A stretch of DNA of 51,273 bases. Origin: Phenylobacterium deserti (GTDB lineage Bacteria; Pseudomonadota; Alphaproteobacteria; Caulobacterales; Caulobacteraceae). The translations under genes and the position numbers were made by a program. Of this stretch, positions 34,375 through 43,437 are shown in pieces. The number at the start of each line of letters is the position of its first letter. Position 1 is the stretch's first letter. The notes under the pieces are model-generated. The model saw nothing but the letters and a program-made list of their open reading frames with translations. It was not told the DNA's origin and did not search any database. Location: assembly GCA_945883235.1 (NCBI GenBank), contig CAMCXF010000020.1, forward strand, positions 1-51,273. Reading direction: 5' to 3'.

Positions 34375-34758
34375 ATGACTCTAGCATACGTCACAATTGG
34401 CGCGCACGACGTCGAAGCGGCCAAACCCTTCTTCGACGCGACCCTTGGTGCGCTCGGATATGAGTGCAGCGCACCCTTCCCGGGCTGGATCTTCTACGGC
34501 CCCAAGGGCGGCGAGATGAGCATCGGGATCTCCAAGCCGCACGATGGCGAGGCACCGCGCGCCGGCAATGGCATGATGGTGGCTTTGGCCGCACAGACCC
34601 AGGATCAAGTTGCCGCCGCCTACGCTGCGGCCTTGGCGAACGGCGGAACAGACGAAGGTGCGCCGGGCTTCCGACCGCCGGAAGCGACCAGCGGCTTCTA
34701 CGGCGCCTATTTCCGCGATCCCGTCGGCAACAAATACTGCGCGTTCGTCACCAGCTGA
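34375..34758 (+). CDS. VOC (glyoxalase/bleomycin resistance-like) protein
   Basis: A 127-residue single VOC-fold protein. It begins MTLAYVTIGAHDVEAAKPFF, the usual first strand with a metal-site His, and ends ATSGFYGAYFRDPVGNKYCAF, the typical second-half motif, where the usual Glu ligand is not obvious. A strong ribosome binding site (GGAGGA at 34364-34369) precedes the ATG. Substrate unknown; a lactoylglutathione lyase-like name would be premature. Confidence 0.87.
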   Translation: MTLAYVTIGAHDVEAAKPFFDATLGALGYECSAPFPGWIFYGPKGGEMSIGISKPHDGEAPRAGNGMMVALAAQTQDQVAAAYAAALANGGTDEGAPGFRPPEATSGFYGAYFRDPVGNKYCAFVTS

Positions 34759-34945
34759 TTCGCGCCCGCACTGCATAGCATCACGCGCGAGAGCGTTTCA
34801 CGCCCCAACCCTGGGGTGCGCTGCCCCTAGGGTGGGTATGGCAGAAAACACAGGACCTATTGCCCACGCAGCCATTGGTATGGAGGCGAAAGTATTCGGC
34901 CAGCGCGGACTCGACTGCCCGTTCCGTGCCGGCCGCGCCGCCGGA

Positions 34946-35566
34946 TCAGGCGGTCACGGAGCGCCTGCGTCGCAGCACCGCGCCGGCCATGCCGAACCCA
35001 CCAATCATCATTGCCCAGGTCGCCGGCTCCGGGACGACCGCAACGCTATCGACAGTGACCGTCAACGAACTCCTGGCGCTTCCCCCGGCTGCGAAACCGC
35101 CGACATTGTTGAATTTGAATGTAAATTTGGATCCGTCCAGGGTCGTGAACTGTTGCACCGGGTTATCCCAGTTCAACGTGCCAGCCAATACGCCCGGACG
35201 GCGGATCGAACCCGCTCGCAGGTAGAAGGCTGTCCCGCCCGTTCCAGCCGATGCGATTGACGGAGAGGTAAACGCGAGGACTGTCTGAACCCTGGCGTCG
35301 GAGTCGCCGCCGATGCCGCTCGAGACGTCAAATCTCGCGAAATCAAAGGTCTGCGAGTTGCCTTCTTCGATTGTCAGGCTGTTGAAGGGCGTCAACAGGC
35401 TGGCAGAGAGCGCACAGCCGGAGAACGGCAGACAGAGGCGACTGTTCTCGGTCACGGCGATGCTTGAGTCCGCCGAATCGAAATTGAAGAGCAACGACGC
35501 GGCGTTAGCGGCCGGCACCACCAGGAATGAAGCACTAAACGCCAACACGGAAATAAGACTTCGCAA
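34946..35566 (-). CDS. PEPxxWA-CTERM secreted protein (206 aa)
   Basis: An exported protein of unknown function. Signal peptide at residues 1-22 (cleavage ANA-A), a beta-rich Ser/Thr/Gly body with two cysteines near residues 44 and 51, and a C-terminal sorting signal: PEPATWA near residue 179, a hydrophobic segment and RRRR followed by four residues. The start is a TTG with GGAG about 10 bases upstream. It is the third such substrate in the window. The gap between it and the VOC gene contains only short GC-rich inverted repeats. Confidence 0.83.
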   Translation of the reverse strand: MRSLISVLAFSASFLVVPAANAASLLFNFDSADSSIAVTENSRLCLPFSGCALSASLLTPFNSLTIEEGNSQTFDFARFDVSSGIGGDSDARVQTVLAFTSPSIASAGTGGTAFYLRAGSIRRPGVLAGTLNWDNPVQQFTTLDGSKFTFKFNNVGGFAAGGSARSSLTVTVDSVAVVPEPATWAMMIGGFGMAGAVLRRRRSVTA

Positions 35567-35708
35567 TTTGAAAATTCTCCAACTCGCCCATCGGCGATCG
35601 ACACCAAAACCCTGGCCCCTTAGGCCAAGAGCTACTTACAATCGGCCGCTATGTTGGCAACATGACTCGCCTGTCAGGCGAAGGTTTTCCACAGCTTCCC
35701 GCCGCAGC

Positions 35709-38354
35709 TCAACCAGCAAGCGCCGCCCTTACCGCCGCCAGACCCTCGTCAGCCCGCGAGGCATCCGGGGCACCGCCCTGGGCGAAGTCCGGCCTGCCGC
35801 CTGCACCCTGCCCGCCCATGGCCAGTACGCCAGCTTTCGCCAGCTCGGCTGCGTTGAAGCGAGCCTGCGCCGCGCCGTTTACGGCCACAGTCATGGCCGC
35901 CTTGCCGTCGGCCACACCAACCAGCGCAATCACGCCATCGGGAACCTGCTTGCGGAATTCCTCGGCAATCGGTCGCAAATCTTTGCCGCCGACCCCCTCC
36001 ATCACCCGGGCCAGCAACAGCACACCACCGACATCTTCAGGCCCTGCCACTGAACCGCCACCACCACCCATGGCCAGCTGGCGCTTGGCGTCGCCGAGTT
36101 CCTTCTCAAGCTTGCGGCGTTGAGCTTCCAGCGCCTCGACCCGTGCGCCGACCTCCGAAACCGGAATCTTGAACTGGTCCGCGATCCCCCGCGCAACGGC
36201 CGCCTGATCCAGAAGCCAGCGCCGCGCGGCTTCGCCGGTCAGCGCCTCGATCCGGCGGACCCCGGCGGCGATGCCCTGTTCCTGGACGATCTTGATCAGG
36301 GCGATGTCGCCGGTGCGCGCCACGTGGGTGCCGCCACACAACTCTACCGAATAGGCACCGTCGCCCGCCAGCGCATCGCCCAGGGTCAGGACCCGCACCG
36401 TCTCGCCATATTTTTCGCCAAATAACGCCATGGCACCCCCAGCCATCGCCTCCTGCGGTGCCATCAGCTGGGTTTCGGTCGCGCGATTCTGCCGAACAAT
36501 GGCGTTCACCTCGGCCTCGATGCGGTCGATCTCGTCCGGGGTCACCGGCTGGCCGTGGCTGAAGTCAAAGCGCATGCGCTCACCGTCGACCATCTGGCCC
36601 TTCTGGGTGACATGCGGGCCCAGCAGATTGCGTAACGCGGCATGCAGCAGGTGTGCCGCCGAGTGATTGGCCCGTGTCGCCGTGCGCCGTTCAGCGTCGA
36701 CGCTCAAACGAACCTGTTGGCCCGGCTTCAGGGCACCATCGAGAATTTCCAGGTCGTGCACATGTAGATCGCCAGCCAGCTTCTGGACATCGCGCACCCG
36801 TGCCCGGCCGACATCCCAGGTGACTTCCCCCGTGTCGCCCGCCTGCCCACCGCTCTCGGCATAGAACGGAGTACGGTCAAACAGCGCCTGAACGGTTGCG
36901 CCCTGAAGCGCGCCGTCGATCTCGCGGCCCTCTTCCATGATCACCAGCACTTCGGCCGTGATCGCTGCGTCGTCATATCCGGTAAAGTCCGTCGCCCCCA
37001 AACGCTCGCGGATCGCAAACCATTCCCCGGCGGCGGCGGCCTGGCCGGAGCCGGTCCAGGCCTCACGCGCCATATCCCGCTGCCGGGCCATGGCCGCGTC
37101 GAATTCCGGCAGGTTGACGGTCAGACCCTTCGCCCGCACCGCGTCCTGGGTCAGATCCAGCGGGAAGCCGTAGGTGTCATAGAGTTTGAAGGCGGTTTCG
37201 CCGGACAGGACGTCGCCTTCATTGAGGTTCGCTGTCGCCTCGTCGAGAAGGCTCATGCCGCGACCAAGGGTACGACGGAACCGCTCTTCTTCCTGGCGCA
37301 GAGTCTCGACAATTGCGGGCTCGGCGCGCTTCAGTTCCGGATAGGCCTCGCCCATCTGCGCGATCAGGGTCGGTGCCAGGCGGTGCATCAGCGGATCGGT
37401 CGCGCCCAGCAGATGAGCGTGGCGCATGCCGCGACGCATGATCCGGCGCAGGACATAGCCCCGCCCCTCATTCGACGGCGTCACGCCATCGGCGATCAGA
37501 AAGCTGGATGAGCGCAGGTGGTCGGCGATCACCCGGTGCGAAGGGCCGTTGGAAGACCCACCGGCACCGCCGACCAGCCCTCTGGACGCGGAAATGATCT
37601 CGCGAAACAGGTCAACGTCGTAGTTGTCGTGCACACCTTGCAGCACGGCGGCGACCCGTTCCAGGCCCATGCCGGTATCGATGGAGGGTCTGGGTAGAGG
37701 CTCGCGTCGACCGTCAGCGAACTGCTCGAACTGCATGAAGACCAGATTCCAGATCTCCACAAACCGGTCGCCGTCCTCGTCTGGACTGCCGGGAGGTCCA
37801 CCCGCGATGTGCGCACCGTGGTCGTAGAAGATCTCGGAACAGGGGCCGCAGGGGCCCGTGTCCCCCATGGACCAGAAGTTGTCGGCGGTGGAGATACGGA
37901 TGATCCGCTGATCGGGAATGCCGGCGATCTTGCGCCACAGGGCGTGAGCCTCATCGTCGGTGTGGTAGATCGTCACCGTCAGCTTTTCCGGCGCGAGCTT
38001 GAACTCCTTGGTCAGCAGGTCCCAGGCCAGCTTTATCGCCTGCTCTTTGAAGTAGTCGCCGAACGAGAAATTGCCGAGCATCTCGAAGAAGGTGTGGTGG
38101 CGCGCGGTATAGCCGACGTTGTCCAGGTCGTTGTGCTTGCCGCCAGCGCGCACGGACTTCTGTGACGAAACGGCGCGCGGCCAGGGCGGCGTCTCGGCTC
38201 CGGTGAAATAGTTTTTGAACGGCACCATGCCGGCATTGACGAACAGCAGGGTTGGATCGTTCTGCGGCACCAGCGGCGCGGAGGCCACAACGGCGTGATC
38301 GTTGCGCTGGAAGTAGTCCAGGAAATGCGTCCGGATCTCGTTCAGGCTCGCCAT
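35709..38354 (-). CDS. alaS: alanyl-tRNA synthetase
   Basis: An 881-residue alanyl-tRNA synthetase of normal length and order: the class II catalytic core (starting with the family's NEIRTHFLDYFQRNDH, with NAGMVPFKNYF near residue 40), the tRNA-recognition domain, the editing domain with HSAAH (DNA about 36,640-36,660) and CGGTH (about 36,326-36,340) zinc motifs, and the C-terminal coiled/Gly-rich C-Ala domain. The start is set at MASLNEIR; upstream in-frame residues are not conserved-looking. It lies downstream of recA in the same direction but is separated from it by a terminator, so it has its own promoter. Confidence 0.97.
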   Translation of the reverse strand: MASLNEIRTHFLDYFQRNDHAVVASAPLVPQNDPTLLFVNAGMVPFKNYFTGAETPPWPRAVSSQKSVRAGGKHNDLDNVGYTARHHTFFEMLGNFSFGDYFKEQAIKLAWDLLTKEFKLAPEKLTVTIYHTDDEAHALWRKIAGIPDQRIIRISTADNFWSMGDTGPCGPCSEIFYDHGAHIAGGPPGSPDEDGDRFVEIWNLVFMQFEQFADGRREPLPRPSIDTGMGLERVAAVLQGVHDNYDVDLFREIISASRGLVGGAGGSSNGPSHRVIADHLRSSSFLIADGVTPSNEGRGYVLRRIMRRGMRHAHLLGATDPLMHRLAPTLIAQMGEAYPELKRAEPAIVETLRQEEERFRRTLGRGMSLLDEATANLNEGDVLSGETAFKLYDTYGFPLDLTQDAVRAKGLTVNLPEFDAAMARQRDMAREAWTGSGQAAAAGEWFAIRERLGATDFTGYDDAAITAEVLVIMEEGREIDGALQGATVQALFDRTPFYAESGGQAGDTGEVTWDVGRARVRDVQKLAGDLHVHDLEILDGALKPGQQVRLSVDAERRTATRANHSAAHLLHAALRNLLGPHVTQKGQMVDGERMRFDFSHGQPVTPDEIDRIEAEVNAIVRQNRATETQLMAPQEAMAGGAMALFGEKYGETVRVLTLGDALAGDGAYSVELCGGTHVARTGDIALIKIVQEQGIAAGVRRIEALTGEAARRWLLDQAAVARGIADQFKIPVSEVGARVEALEAQRRKLEKELGDAKRQLAMGGGGGSVAGPEDVGGVLLLARVMEGVGGKDLRPIAEEFRKQVPDGVIALVGVADGKAAMTVAVNGAAQARFNAAELAKAGVLAMGGQGAGGRPDFAQGGAPDASRADEGLAAVRAALAG

Positions 38355-38431
38355 GGTCTCACTCTTGGAACAGCGTCTTGCGCCGAAAGCACGGCACAGC
38401 AACGCTCTACGCGATACCGCTCCATAAGGAA

Positions 38432-38465
38432 AAGGACGCCGGGAGCAAGGGCTCCAGGCGTCCTT
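38432..38465 (-). terminator. recA terminator
   Basis: A long hairpin: AAGGACGCC (38432-38440) pairs with GGCGTCCTT (38457-38465), and GGAGC pairs with GCTCC inside. On the minus strand it runs into TTCCTTATGG. It lies about 100 bp after the recA stop. Confidence 0.85.
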
Positions 38466-38563
38466 AGGTCTCTCAAGGCGACAGGGCGACTGCGCCGGGT
38501 GGTACGTCCAGGCAGATCGGATGGCGCATCCGTCCCGCCCGGGGCGCCTCGCGCCCAGCGAGC

Positions 38564-39643
38564 CTAGAGGGAGCCGTCTTCAGTGTCAGGCTCCGTCGGA
38601 CCGACCAACAGTTCTTCCTCGATGACATCCTTGGCACCGCGCACCGAGCGCTCGATCTCGTTGGCCATGTCCGGGTTCGCCTTCAGGAAATCCCGGACGT
38701 TGTCGCGACCCTGACCGATACGCTGCGAGTTGAAGGAGAACCACGAGCCCGACTTCTCGATCACCCCGGCCTTGACACCCAGATCGATGATCTCACCCAG
38801 CTTGGAGATGCCCTCGCCATACATGATGTCAAACTCGACCTCACGGAACGGCGGGGCCACCTTGTTCTTGACCACCTTGACCCGGACATTGTTGCCGACG
38901 ATCTCGTCCGAGCGCTTCACCGAGCCGGTGCGGCGGATATCGAGGCGAACCGAGGCATAGAATTTCAGCGCATTGCCGCCCGTCGTGGTCTCCGGGCTGC
39001 CGTACATCACGCCGATCTTCATGCGGATCTGGTTGATGAAGATGACCAGGGTATGGGTCTTGGAGATCGAGGCGGTCAGCTTGCGCAGCGCCTGGCTCAT
39101 CAGGCGGGCCTGCAGGCCGGGCAGGCTGTCGCCCATCTCGCCTTCGATTTCCGCGCGCGGCGTCAGGGCCGCCACCGAGTCGATAACGATGATGTCCACC
39201 GCACCCGAGCGTACCAGGGTGTCGGTGATCTCCAGTGCCTGTTCGCCGGTATCCGGCTGGGAGACCAGCAGGTCATCCAGATTGACCCCCAGCTTGTTCG
39301 CATACGACGGATCCAGCGCATGCTCGGCATCGACGAAAGCGGCGGTGCCGCCGGCCTTCTGAACCTCGGCCACCACGTGCAGAGCCAAGGTGGTCTTGCC
39401 CGAAGACTCCGGTCCGTAGATCTCCACGATCCGGCCCTTCGGCAATCCGCCGATGCCCAGCGCCAGGTCAAGACCCAGCGACCCGGTCGAGACCGACTCG
39501 ATCTCCAGGCTCTTGCCCTTCGCGCCCAGCCGCATGACCGAACCCTTACCGAAGGCCCGGTCGATCTGCGCCAGCGCCGCTTCGAGCGCGCGCTGCTTGT
39601 CTCCGTCTTCTTTTCCCACGAGCTTCAATGCTGATTGCGCCAT
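38564..39643 (-). CDS. recA: recombinase RecA
   Basis: A 359-residue RecA, the strand-exchange protein and SOS co-protease. Walker A is [14 protein letters not shown] near residue 77; the [33 protein letters not shown] and [30 protein letters not shown] segments are all normal. The C-terminus is acidic. The promoter carries a LexA box, so it is SOS-controlled. In Alphaproteobacteria alaS commonly follows it, as here. Confidence 0.99.
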   Translation of the reverse strand: MAQSALKLVGKEDGDKQRALEAALAQIDRAFGKGSVMRLGAKGKSLEIESVSTGSLGLDLALGIGGLPKGRIVEIYGPESSGKTTLALHVVAEVQKAGGTAAFVDAEHALDPSYANKLGVNLDDLLVSQPDTGEQALEITDTLVRSGAVDIIVIDSVAALTPRAEIEGEMGDSLPGLQARLMSQALRKLTASISKTHTLVIFINQIRMKIGVMYGSPETTTGGNALKFYASVRLDIRRTGSVKRSDEIVGNNVRVKVVKNKVAPPFREVEFDIMYGEGISKLGEIIDLGVKAGVIEKSGSWFSFNSQRIGQGRDNVRDFLKANPDMANEIERSVRGAKDVIEEELLVGPTEPDTEDGSL

Positions 39644-39702
39644 TTCCGAACCTTCCTATCCCACGATTCCGCAAACGAACGACCACCCGCTCGCCGAGTC
39701 AT

Positions 39703-39731
39703 TTCGTACCGTCTTTGTTCTGTGTTCGCAA
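39703..39731 (-). promoter_or_regulatory. predicted recA promoter
   Basis: On the minus strand: TTGCGA (plus 39726-39731), 17-bp spacer, TACGAA (plus 39703-39708). The -35 element lies inside the LexA box. Confidence 0.65.
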
Positions 39732-39738
39732 GACGTTC
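39724..39738. promoter_or_regulatory. LexA (SOS) box of recA
   Basis: GTTCGCAAGACGTTC, an exact GTTC-N7-GTTC, the alphaproteobacterial LexA target, overlapping the -35 element of recA about 80-95 bp upstream of its start codon. Confidence 0.9.
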
Positions 39739-39984
39739 TTTTGACATTGGCAAAGGGGATAGGGACATTGGTGGGGGCGACTTCGCACACAGACCCGTCT
39801 CGCTGGACTTGAAGAGCGCCCTGTTCCCGCCTCAACCCTCCAACCTCGCAAGGCCTGGCCGTAGGTCCCAATGTCAAAGTCGTCGCGCGTGAAGGGGCGT
39901 TTCGCTGACAGATTTGATTCAAATCAGTGCACAGCCGACACGTATCCAACCTGATGGTGGCCAGTCCATAGAAGGAAAAAATCA

Positions 39985-40296
39985 ATGGCCCAGTCGCTAA
40001 GCCGCAAGCTTAAGCACAACGTCGAAGACACCCTTGAGGATGTCGGCAAGGTATTGCACAGAGCCGCCGACGAGTTGGCCGACGATGCCGAAGAGGCCGT
40101 CGCACAAGCTGCAGTCGGGTTGCGTCGGGCAGCGGCCATGCTCGCAGACAAGACACCCCCCGCTATCAAGAGTGCAGCGCGCAAGGTGACAGACGAAGTG
40201 AAGCAGCACCCGATCGCCTCGACAGCAGCGGCGCTTACCGCTGCGGCCGCTCTGATCAGCCTGATGGCGGCAACGCGCAAGAAACCACCAGAGTAA
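39985..40296 (+). CDS. ElaB/YqjD (DUF883)-like membrane-anchored protein
   Basis: A 103-residue protein with a long charged amphipathic helix (residues about 5-70, rich in Ala, Glu, Asp and Lys, likely coiled coil) and one C-terminal membrane span (residues about 76-95, AAALTAAAALISLMAATRKK). This is the layout of ElaB/YqjD proteins, which are inner-membrane-anchored, often stress-induced and able to bind ribosomes in E. coli. Ribosome binding site GAAGGA is 8 bp from the ATG. Transcribed divergently from recA. Confidence 0.75.
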   Translation: MAQSLSRKLKHNVEDTLEDVGKVLHRAADELADDAEEAVAQAAVGLRRAAAMLADKTPPAIKSAARKVTDEVKQHPIASTAAALTAAAALISLMAATRKKPPE

Positions 40297-40476
40297 GCCA
40301 CCACCGTTGATGTGCTCGGCCCCTGTCTGAACACATCAAAGCTCCAGCGTGCTGGCGATGTAATTCGAGGCTGTATGTGACAAATCGTATGGGTTAGTGA
40401 CAGTCTCCAAGGGCCGTTCCATCAGGTTCAGCCCCAAGCAGATGCTCGGCCAGAGCCTGCGAAACGGGGAGGCCGC

Positions 40477-41655
40477 ATGGACCTAAATTTCAGCGACGCG
40501 CACCAGGCGTTCCAGCGCGAGGTGGTGGGCTTTCTGGCCGCCCACGCCCACGAAGCTCCCCGTGCCGGCACGGGTGATGCCAGGGCCTGGCAGAAGCTGC
40601 TGATCGCGCATGGCTATGCGGCGCGGAACATTCCCAAAGAATACGGTGGGTTCGGTGCCGAACCCGACATTCTAAAATCCCGCATCATCGCCGAGGAGTT
40701 CGCTCGCGCCCAGGTTTCAACCGGGTTGGGAGGTCAGGGCATCTCCATGCTGGTGCCTACCCTGCTGGAGATGGGCTCGGAGGAGCAGAAGCTTCAGTTC
40801 ATCGGCCCCACCCTGCGCGGCGAGCTGGTCTGGTGTCAGGGATATTCCGAGCCGGACGCCGGTAGTGACCTGGCCAATCTGCGGACCAAGGGTGTGCTGG
40901 ACGGCAATGACTGGGTGGTTTCGGGTCAGAAAATCTGGACCAGCACGGCGCATCTGGCGGACTGGATATTCTGCCTGGTTCGGACCGAGCCAGATGCGCC
41001 CAAGCATGAGGGGATCAGCTTTCTGCTGTTCTCGATGAAGACGCCAGGGATCGAGATCCGTCCCTTGGTCGACATGACCGGGGTGGCCAACTTCAACGAG
41101 GTGTTCTTCACCGACGTTCGGGTGCCGAAGCACCAGATCGTCGGGCGGCGGGGCGAGGGCTGGAAGGTCGCCAACGCCATCCTGCGGCACGAGCGCGGGT
41201 CGCTGGCCGACCCCAATGAGATGCTGTCGCGGCTCAACGCCCTGACCGACGTCATGAAGACCGAAACCGTGGATGGACGACGTGCAATCGACGATCCGGT
41301 GTTCCGCGACCGGTTGATGCAAATCCATGGCCGGGTGCTGGCCATGCGCTGCAACGACCTGCGGCTGTTGTCTGCGGCGGTAAACCGCACTCCGGCCAGT
41401 CTGGCGGGCATGGTGGTCAAGCTGCAGGGCACGGAACTGCGCCACGAGCTGGAGGCCCTGGCTATCGACGTGATGGGGGAGTTCGGCCTGCTCTATGCCG
41501 GCTCGCCGCAGCTGCGCGGCGCCGGTAGCTGGCAACGGTCTTACATGTTCTTCCTCGGCCTCATCATCGGGGGCGGTACGTCCCAGATCCAGAAGAACAT
41601 CATCGCCGAACGCGGGCTGGGCCTGCCCCGCGAACCCAAACCCGCCAGCGTCTGA
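40477..41655 (+). CDS. acyl-CoA dehydrogenase, large-type subunit
   Basis: A 392-residue FAD-dependent acyl-CoA dehydrogenase. N-terminal helical domain from residue 1, middle-domain LVWCQGYSEPDAGSDLANLRT near residue 117 with GQKIWTSTAH, and C-terminal GGTSQIQKNIIAERGLGLPR. It is followed after 8 bp by a second, different dehydrogenase gene. Such adjacent pairs in steroid and branched-acid degradation (for example FadE28/FadE29) form alpha2-beta2 enzymes. This subunit has the FAD-binding GGTSQIQ end. Cytoplasmic beta-oxidation-type role; substrate unknown. Confidence 0.93.
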   Translation: MDLNFSDAHQAFQREVVGFLAAHAHEAPRAGTGDARAWQKLLIAHGYAARNIPKEYGGFGAEPDILKSRIIAEEFARAQVSTGLGGQGISMLVPTLLEMGSEEQKLQFIGPTLRGELVWCQGYSEPDAGSDLANLRTKGVLDGNDWVVSGQKIWTSTAHLADWIFCLVRTEPDAPKHEGISFLLFSMKTPGIEIRPLVDMTGVANFNEVFFTDVRVPKHQIVGRRGEGWKVANAILRHERGSLADPNEMLSRLNALTDVMKTETVDGRRAIDDPVFRDRLMQIHGRVLAMRCNDLRLLSAAVNRTPASLAGMVVKLQGTELRHELEALAIDVMGEFGLLYAGSPQLRGAGSWQRSYMFFLGLIIGGGTSQIQKNIIAERGLGLPREPKPASV

Positions 41656-41663
41656 GGTCAGCC

Positions 41664-42749
41664 ATGGAATTCGATCTCTCCGACGAACAGGCGATGCTGC
41701 AGGACAGCGTGCACCGGTTCCTGCTGGATGCCGGCGGACTGGAACGCACGCGCGCGTTCGCGGCAAAGGCTGAGACCCGGGCCACGGACCTGGCCGACGG
41801 TCTGGCGCAGCTGGGAGTCACCGGTCTGTTGATCGGCGAGGAGCATGGCGGCAGCGGCCTGTCCTTGCTGGACGCCGCCTTGACCGCAGAGGTGATGGGT
41901 CGCCACGTCGCGCCGACCGCCTTCATCGGCACAGCTGTGATGGCCCCTCTGGCCCTCCAGCGCGGGGGCAGTCGTACGCAGCGGGATCAATGGCTGCCCA
42001 AGCTGGCGGCCGGCAGTGTGACCGCCGGCGCGGCCATCTCGGAGTTCACCGGCGGACGTGAGGGTGCCAGCGTGGTGCGCAGCGACGGCCGCCTGACCGG
42101 CCGCGCCCTCTTCCCGGTGGACTTCGAGGCCGACGTCTATGTGGTCGCCGATCGCGATGGGGGCTTGAGCCTGGTCGCCGCCGACGCGCCTGGCCTTACC
42201 CGGACCCGGCTGATCACCATTGATGTCACGCGACCCACCGGTGAGTTGCAGTTCGACAATGTCGAAGCGGAGCCGCTGGAAGCCGCCTCGCCCGGCCTGA
42301 TCAGCGACCTGATCGACGCTGGGCGGGTGATGTATGCCGCTGACACTCTTGGGGCGGCACAGGAGATGCTGGACCGATCCGTCGCCTATGCTGCCGAGCG
42401 CAAACAGTTCGGCCGCCCGATTGGCTCATTCCAGGCGGTCAAGCACATGTGCGCCGAGATGGCCGCAGCGCTTGAGCCGTGCCGCGCCCTGGTCTGGTAC
42501 GCTGGCTATGCCCTCGACGCCCTGCCCGCCGAGGCCTCGCTGACCGCCTGCCACGCCAAGGCGCACCTGTCTGAGGTCGGCACCATGGTGGCGCGGACCG
42601 CCACCGAGGTGCACGGCGGCATGGGCTTCACCGATCTGGTCGGGCTCCACTACTGGTTCAAGCGGATCGGCTTTAACCGCCAGATGCTGGGCGGCCCGCA
42701 ACGGGTGCGCGAAGAGGCCGCGAAGCTGGCTCTGGCGCAGGCGTCGTAA
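41664..42749 (+). CDS. acyl-CoA dehydrogenase, partner-type subunit
   Basis: A 361-residue acyl-CoA dehydrogenase with a shorter, divergent middle domain, and the C-terminal AYAAERKQFGRPIGSFQAVKHMCAEMA and TATEVHGGMGFTDLVGLHYWFKR segments. The GGTSQIQ-type FAD end is missing and it ends soon after, as in the beta subunits of heteromeric dehydrogenases. Only 8 bp separate it from the previous gene. Most likely it forms one complex with that gene's product. Confidence 0.92.
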   Translation: MEFDLSDEQAMLQDSVHRFLLDAGGLERTRAFAAKAETRATDLADGLAQLGVTGLLIGEEHGGSGLSLLDAALTAEVMGRHVAPTAFIGTAVMAPLALQRGGSRTQRDQWLPKLAAGSVTAGAAISEFTGGREGASVVRSDGRLTGRALFPVDFEADVYVVADRDGGLSLVAADAPGLTRTRLITIDVTRPTGELQFDNVEAEPLEAASPGLISDLIDAGRVMYAADTLGAAQEMLDRSVAYAAERKQFGRPIGSFQAVKHMCAEMAAALEPCRALVWYAGYALDALPAEASLTACHAKAHLSEVGTMVARTATEVHGGMGFTDLVGLHYWFKRIGFNRQMLGGPQRVREEAAKLALAQAS

Positions 42750-42800
42750 CGCCCAGAATGCACCGACAAGATATAGATATTGCTCAGGACTTTCGAATTT

Positions 42801-43433
42801 ATGAAACTCTACCACTGCAAGAATGCGCGCTCCCTGCGGCCCCTTTGGGCGCTCGAAGAGCTGGGGATCGACTATGAGCTGGTCAACATGGCCTTCCCGC
42901 CCCGGGCCAGCTATCCGGGCTATCTGACCATCAACCCGCTGGGTACAGTGCCGACCCTAACTGACGGCGATCTGACGCTGACTGAGTCGTCGGGCATCTG
43001 TCAGTATCTGGCCGAGACGCGCCAGCCGAACACCCTGCGGGTCGATCCGTCGGAGCCGGCTTATGGCGACTACATCAACTGGCTGTTCCGCAGCGATGCG
43101 ACGTTGACGTTCCCCCAGACCATCGTGCTGCGCTACTCGCAACTTGAGCCCGAGGCACGGCGGATTCCCCAGGCCGTCGAGGACTATTCGGTCTGGTATC
43201 TGTCGCGCCTGCGCAGCGTGGAGAGCGCACTGCAGGATGGCCGCGAGTTCCTCTGCGCTGACCGCTTCACCATGGCCGACATCACCATCCACTACGCACT
43301 GTTCCTGGGTCGGTCGCTGGGCCTGGACGCCCGCTACAAGCCCAATTGCCTGCGTTATCTCGACAACCTGATGGCCCGACCGGCATTCCAGCGTGCGATG
43401 ACAAAGCAGGATATCCGCTCGACGCCCGCCTGA
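42801..43433 (+). CDS. glutathione S-transferase
   Basis: A 210-residue GST. The thioredoxin-like N-terminal domain starts MKLYHCKNARSLRPLWALEELG, where the Ser of ARSLRP is a probable active-site residue; the glutathione-binding NPLGTVPTLTDGDLTLTESSGICQYLAE follows near residue 46, and the C-terminal helical domain has FTMADITIHYAL near residue 155. Start at the ATG 801 bases into the 42-kb segment, because the seven residues before it do not fit the fold. It lies in the acyl-CoA catabolic cluster and ends 4 bp from the convergent CoA-transferase gene. Confidence 0.92.
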   Translation: MKLYHCKNARSLRPLWALEELGIDYELVNMAFPPRASYPGYLTINPLGTVPTLTDGDLTLTESSGICQYLAETRQPNTLRVDPSEPAYGDYINWLFRSDATLTFPQTIVLRYSQLEPEARRIPQAVEDYSVWYLSRLRSVESALQDGREFLCADRFTMADITIHYALFLGRSLGLDARYKPNCLRYLDNLMARPAFQRAMTKQDIRSTPA

Positions 43434-43437
43434 CGCC

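Larger units (their letters stand above)
39644..39984. other. recA upstream region
   Basis: A 341-bp gap between divergent recA and the DUF883-like gene. It holds the recA promoter and LexA box (39703-39738) and a pair of inverted arms, TTTGACATTGG (39740-39750) and CCAATGTCAAA (39868-39878), about 120 bp apart, with a third related GGGACATTGG at 39762-39771. A GAAGGA ribosome binding site at its right end serves the DUF883-like gene. No coding frame is supported. Confidence 0.6.

Noticed and set aside
38355..38563. Possible T-box or other leader before alaS
   Set aside because: The gap contains only the recA terminator and GC-rich DNA; no specifier-like or antiterminator structure was seen, and T-boxes are rare in Alphaproteobacteria.
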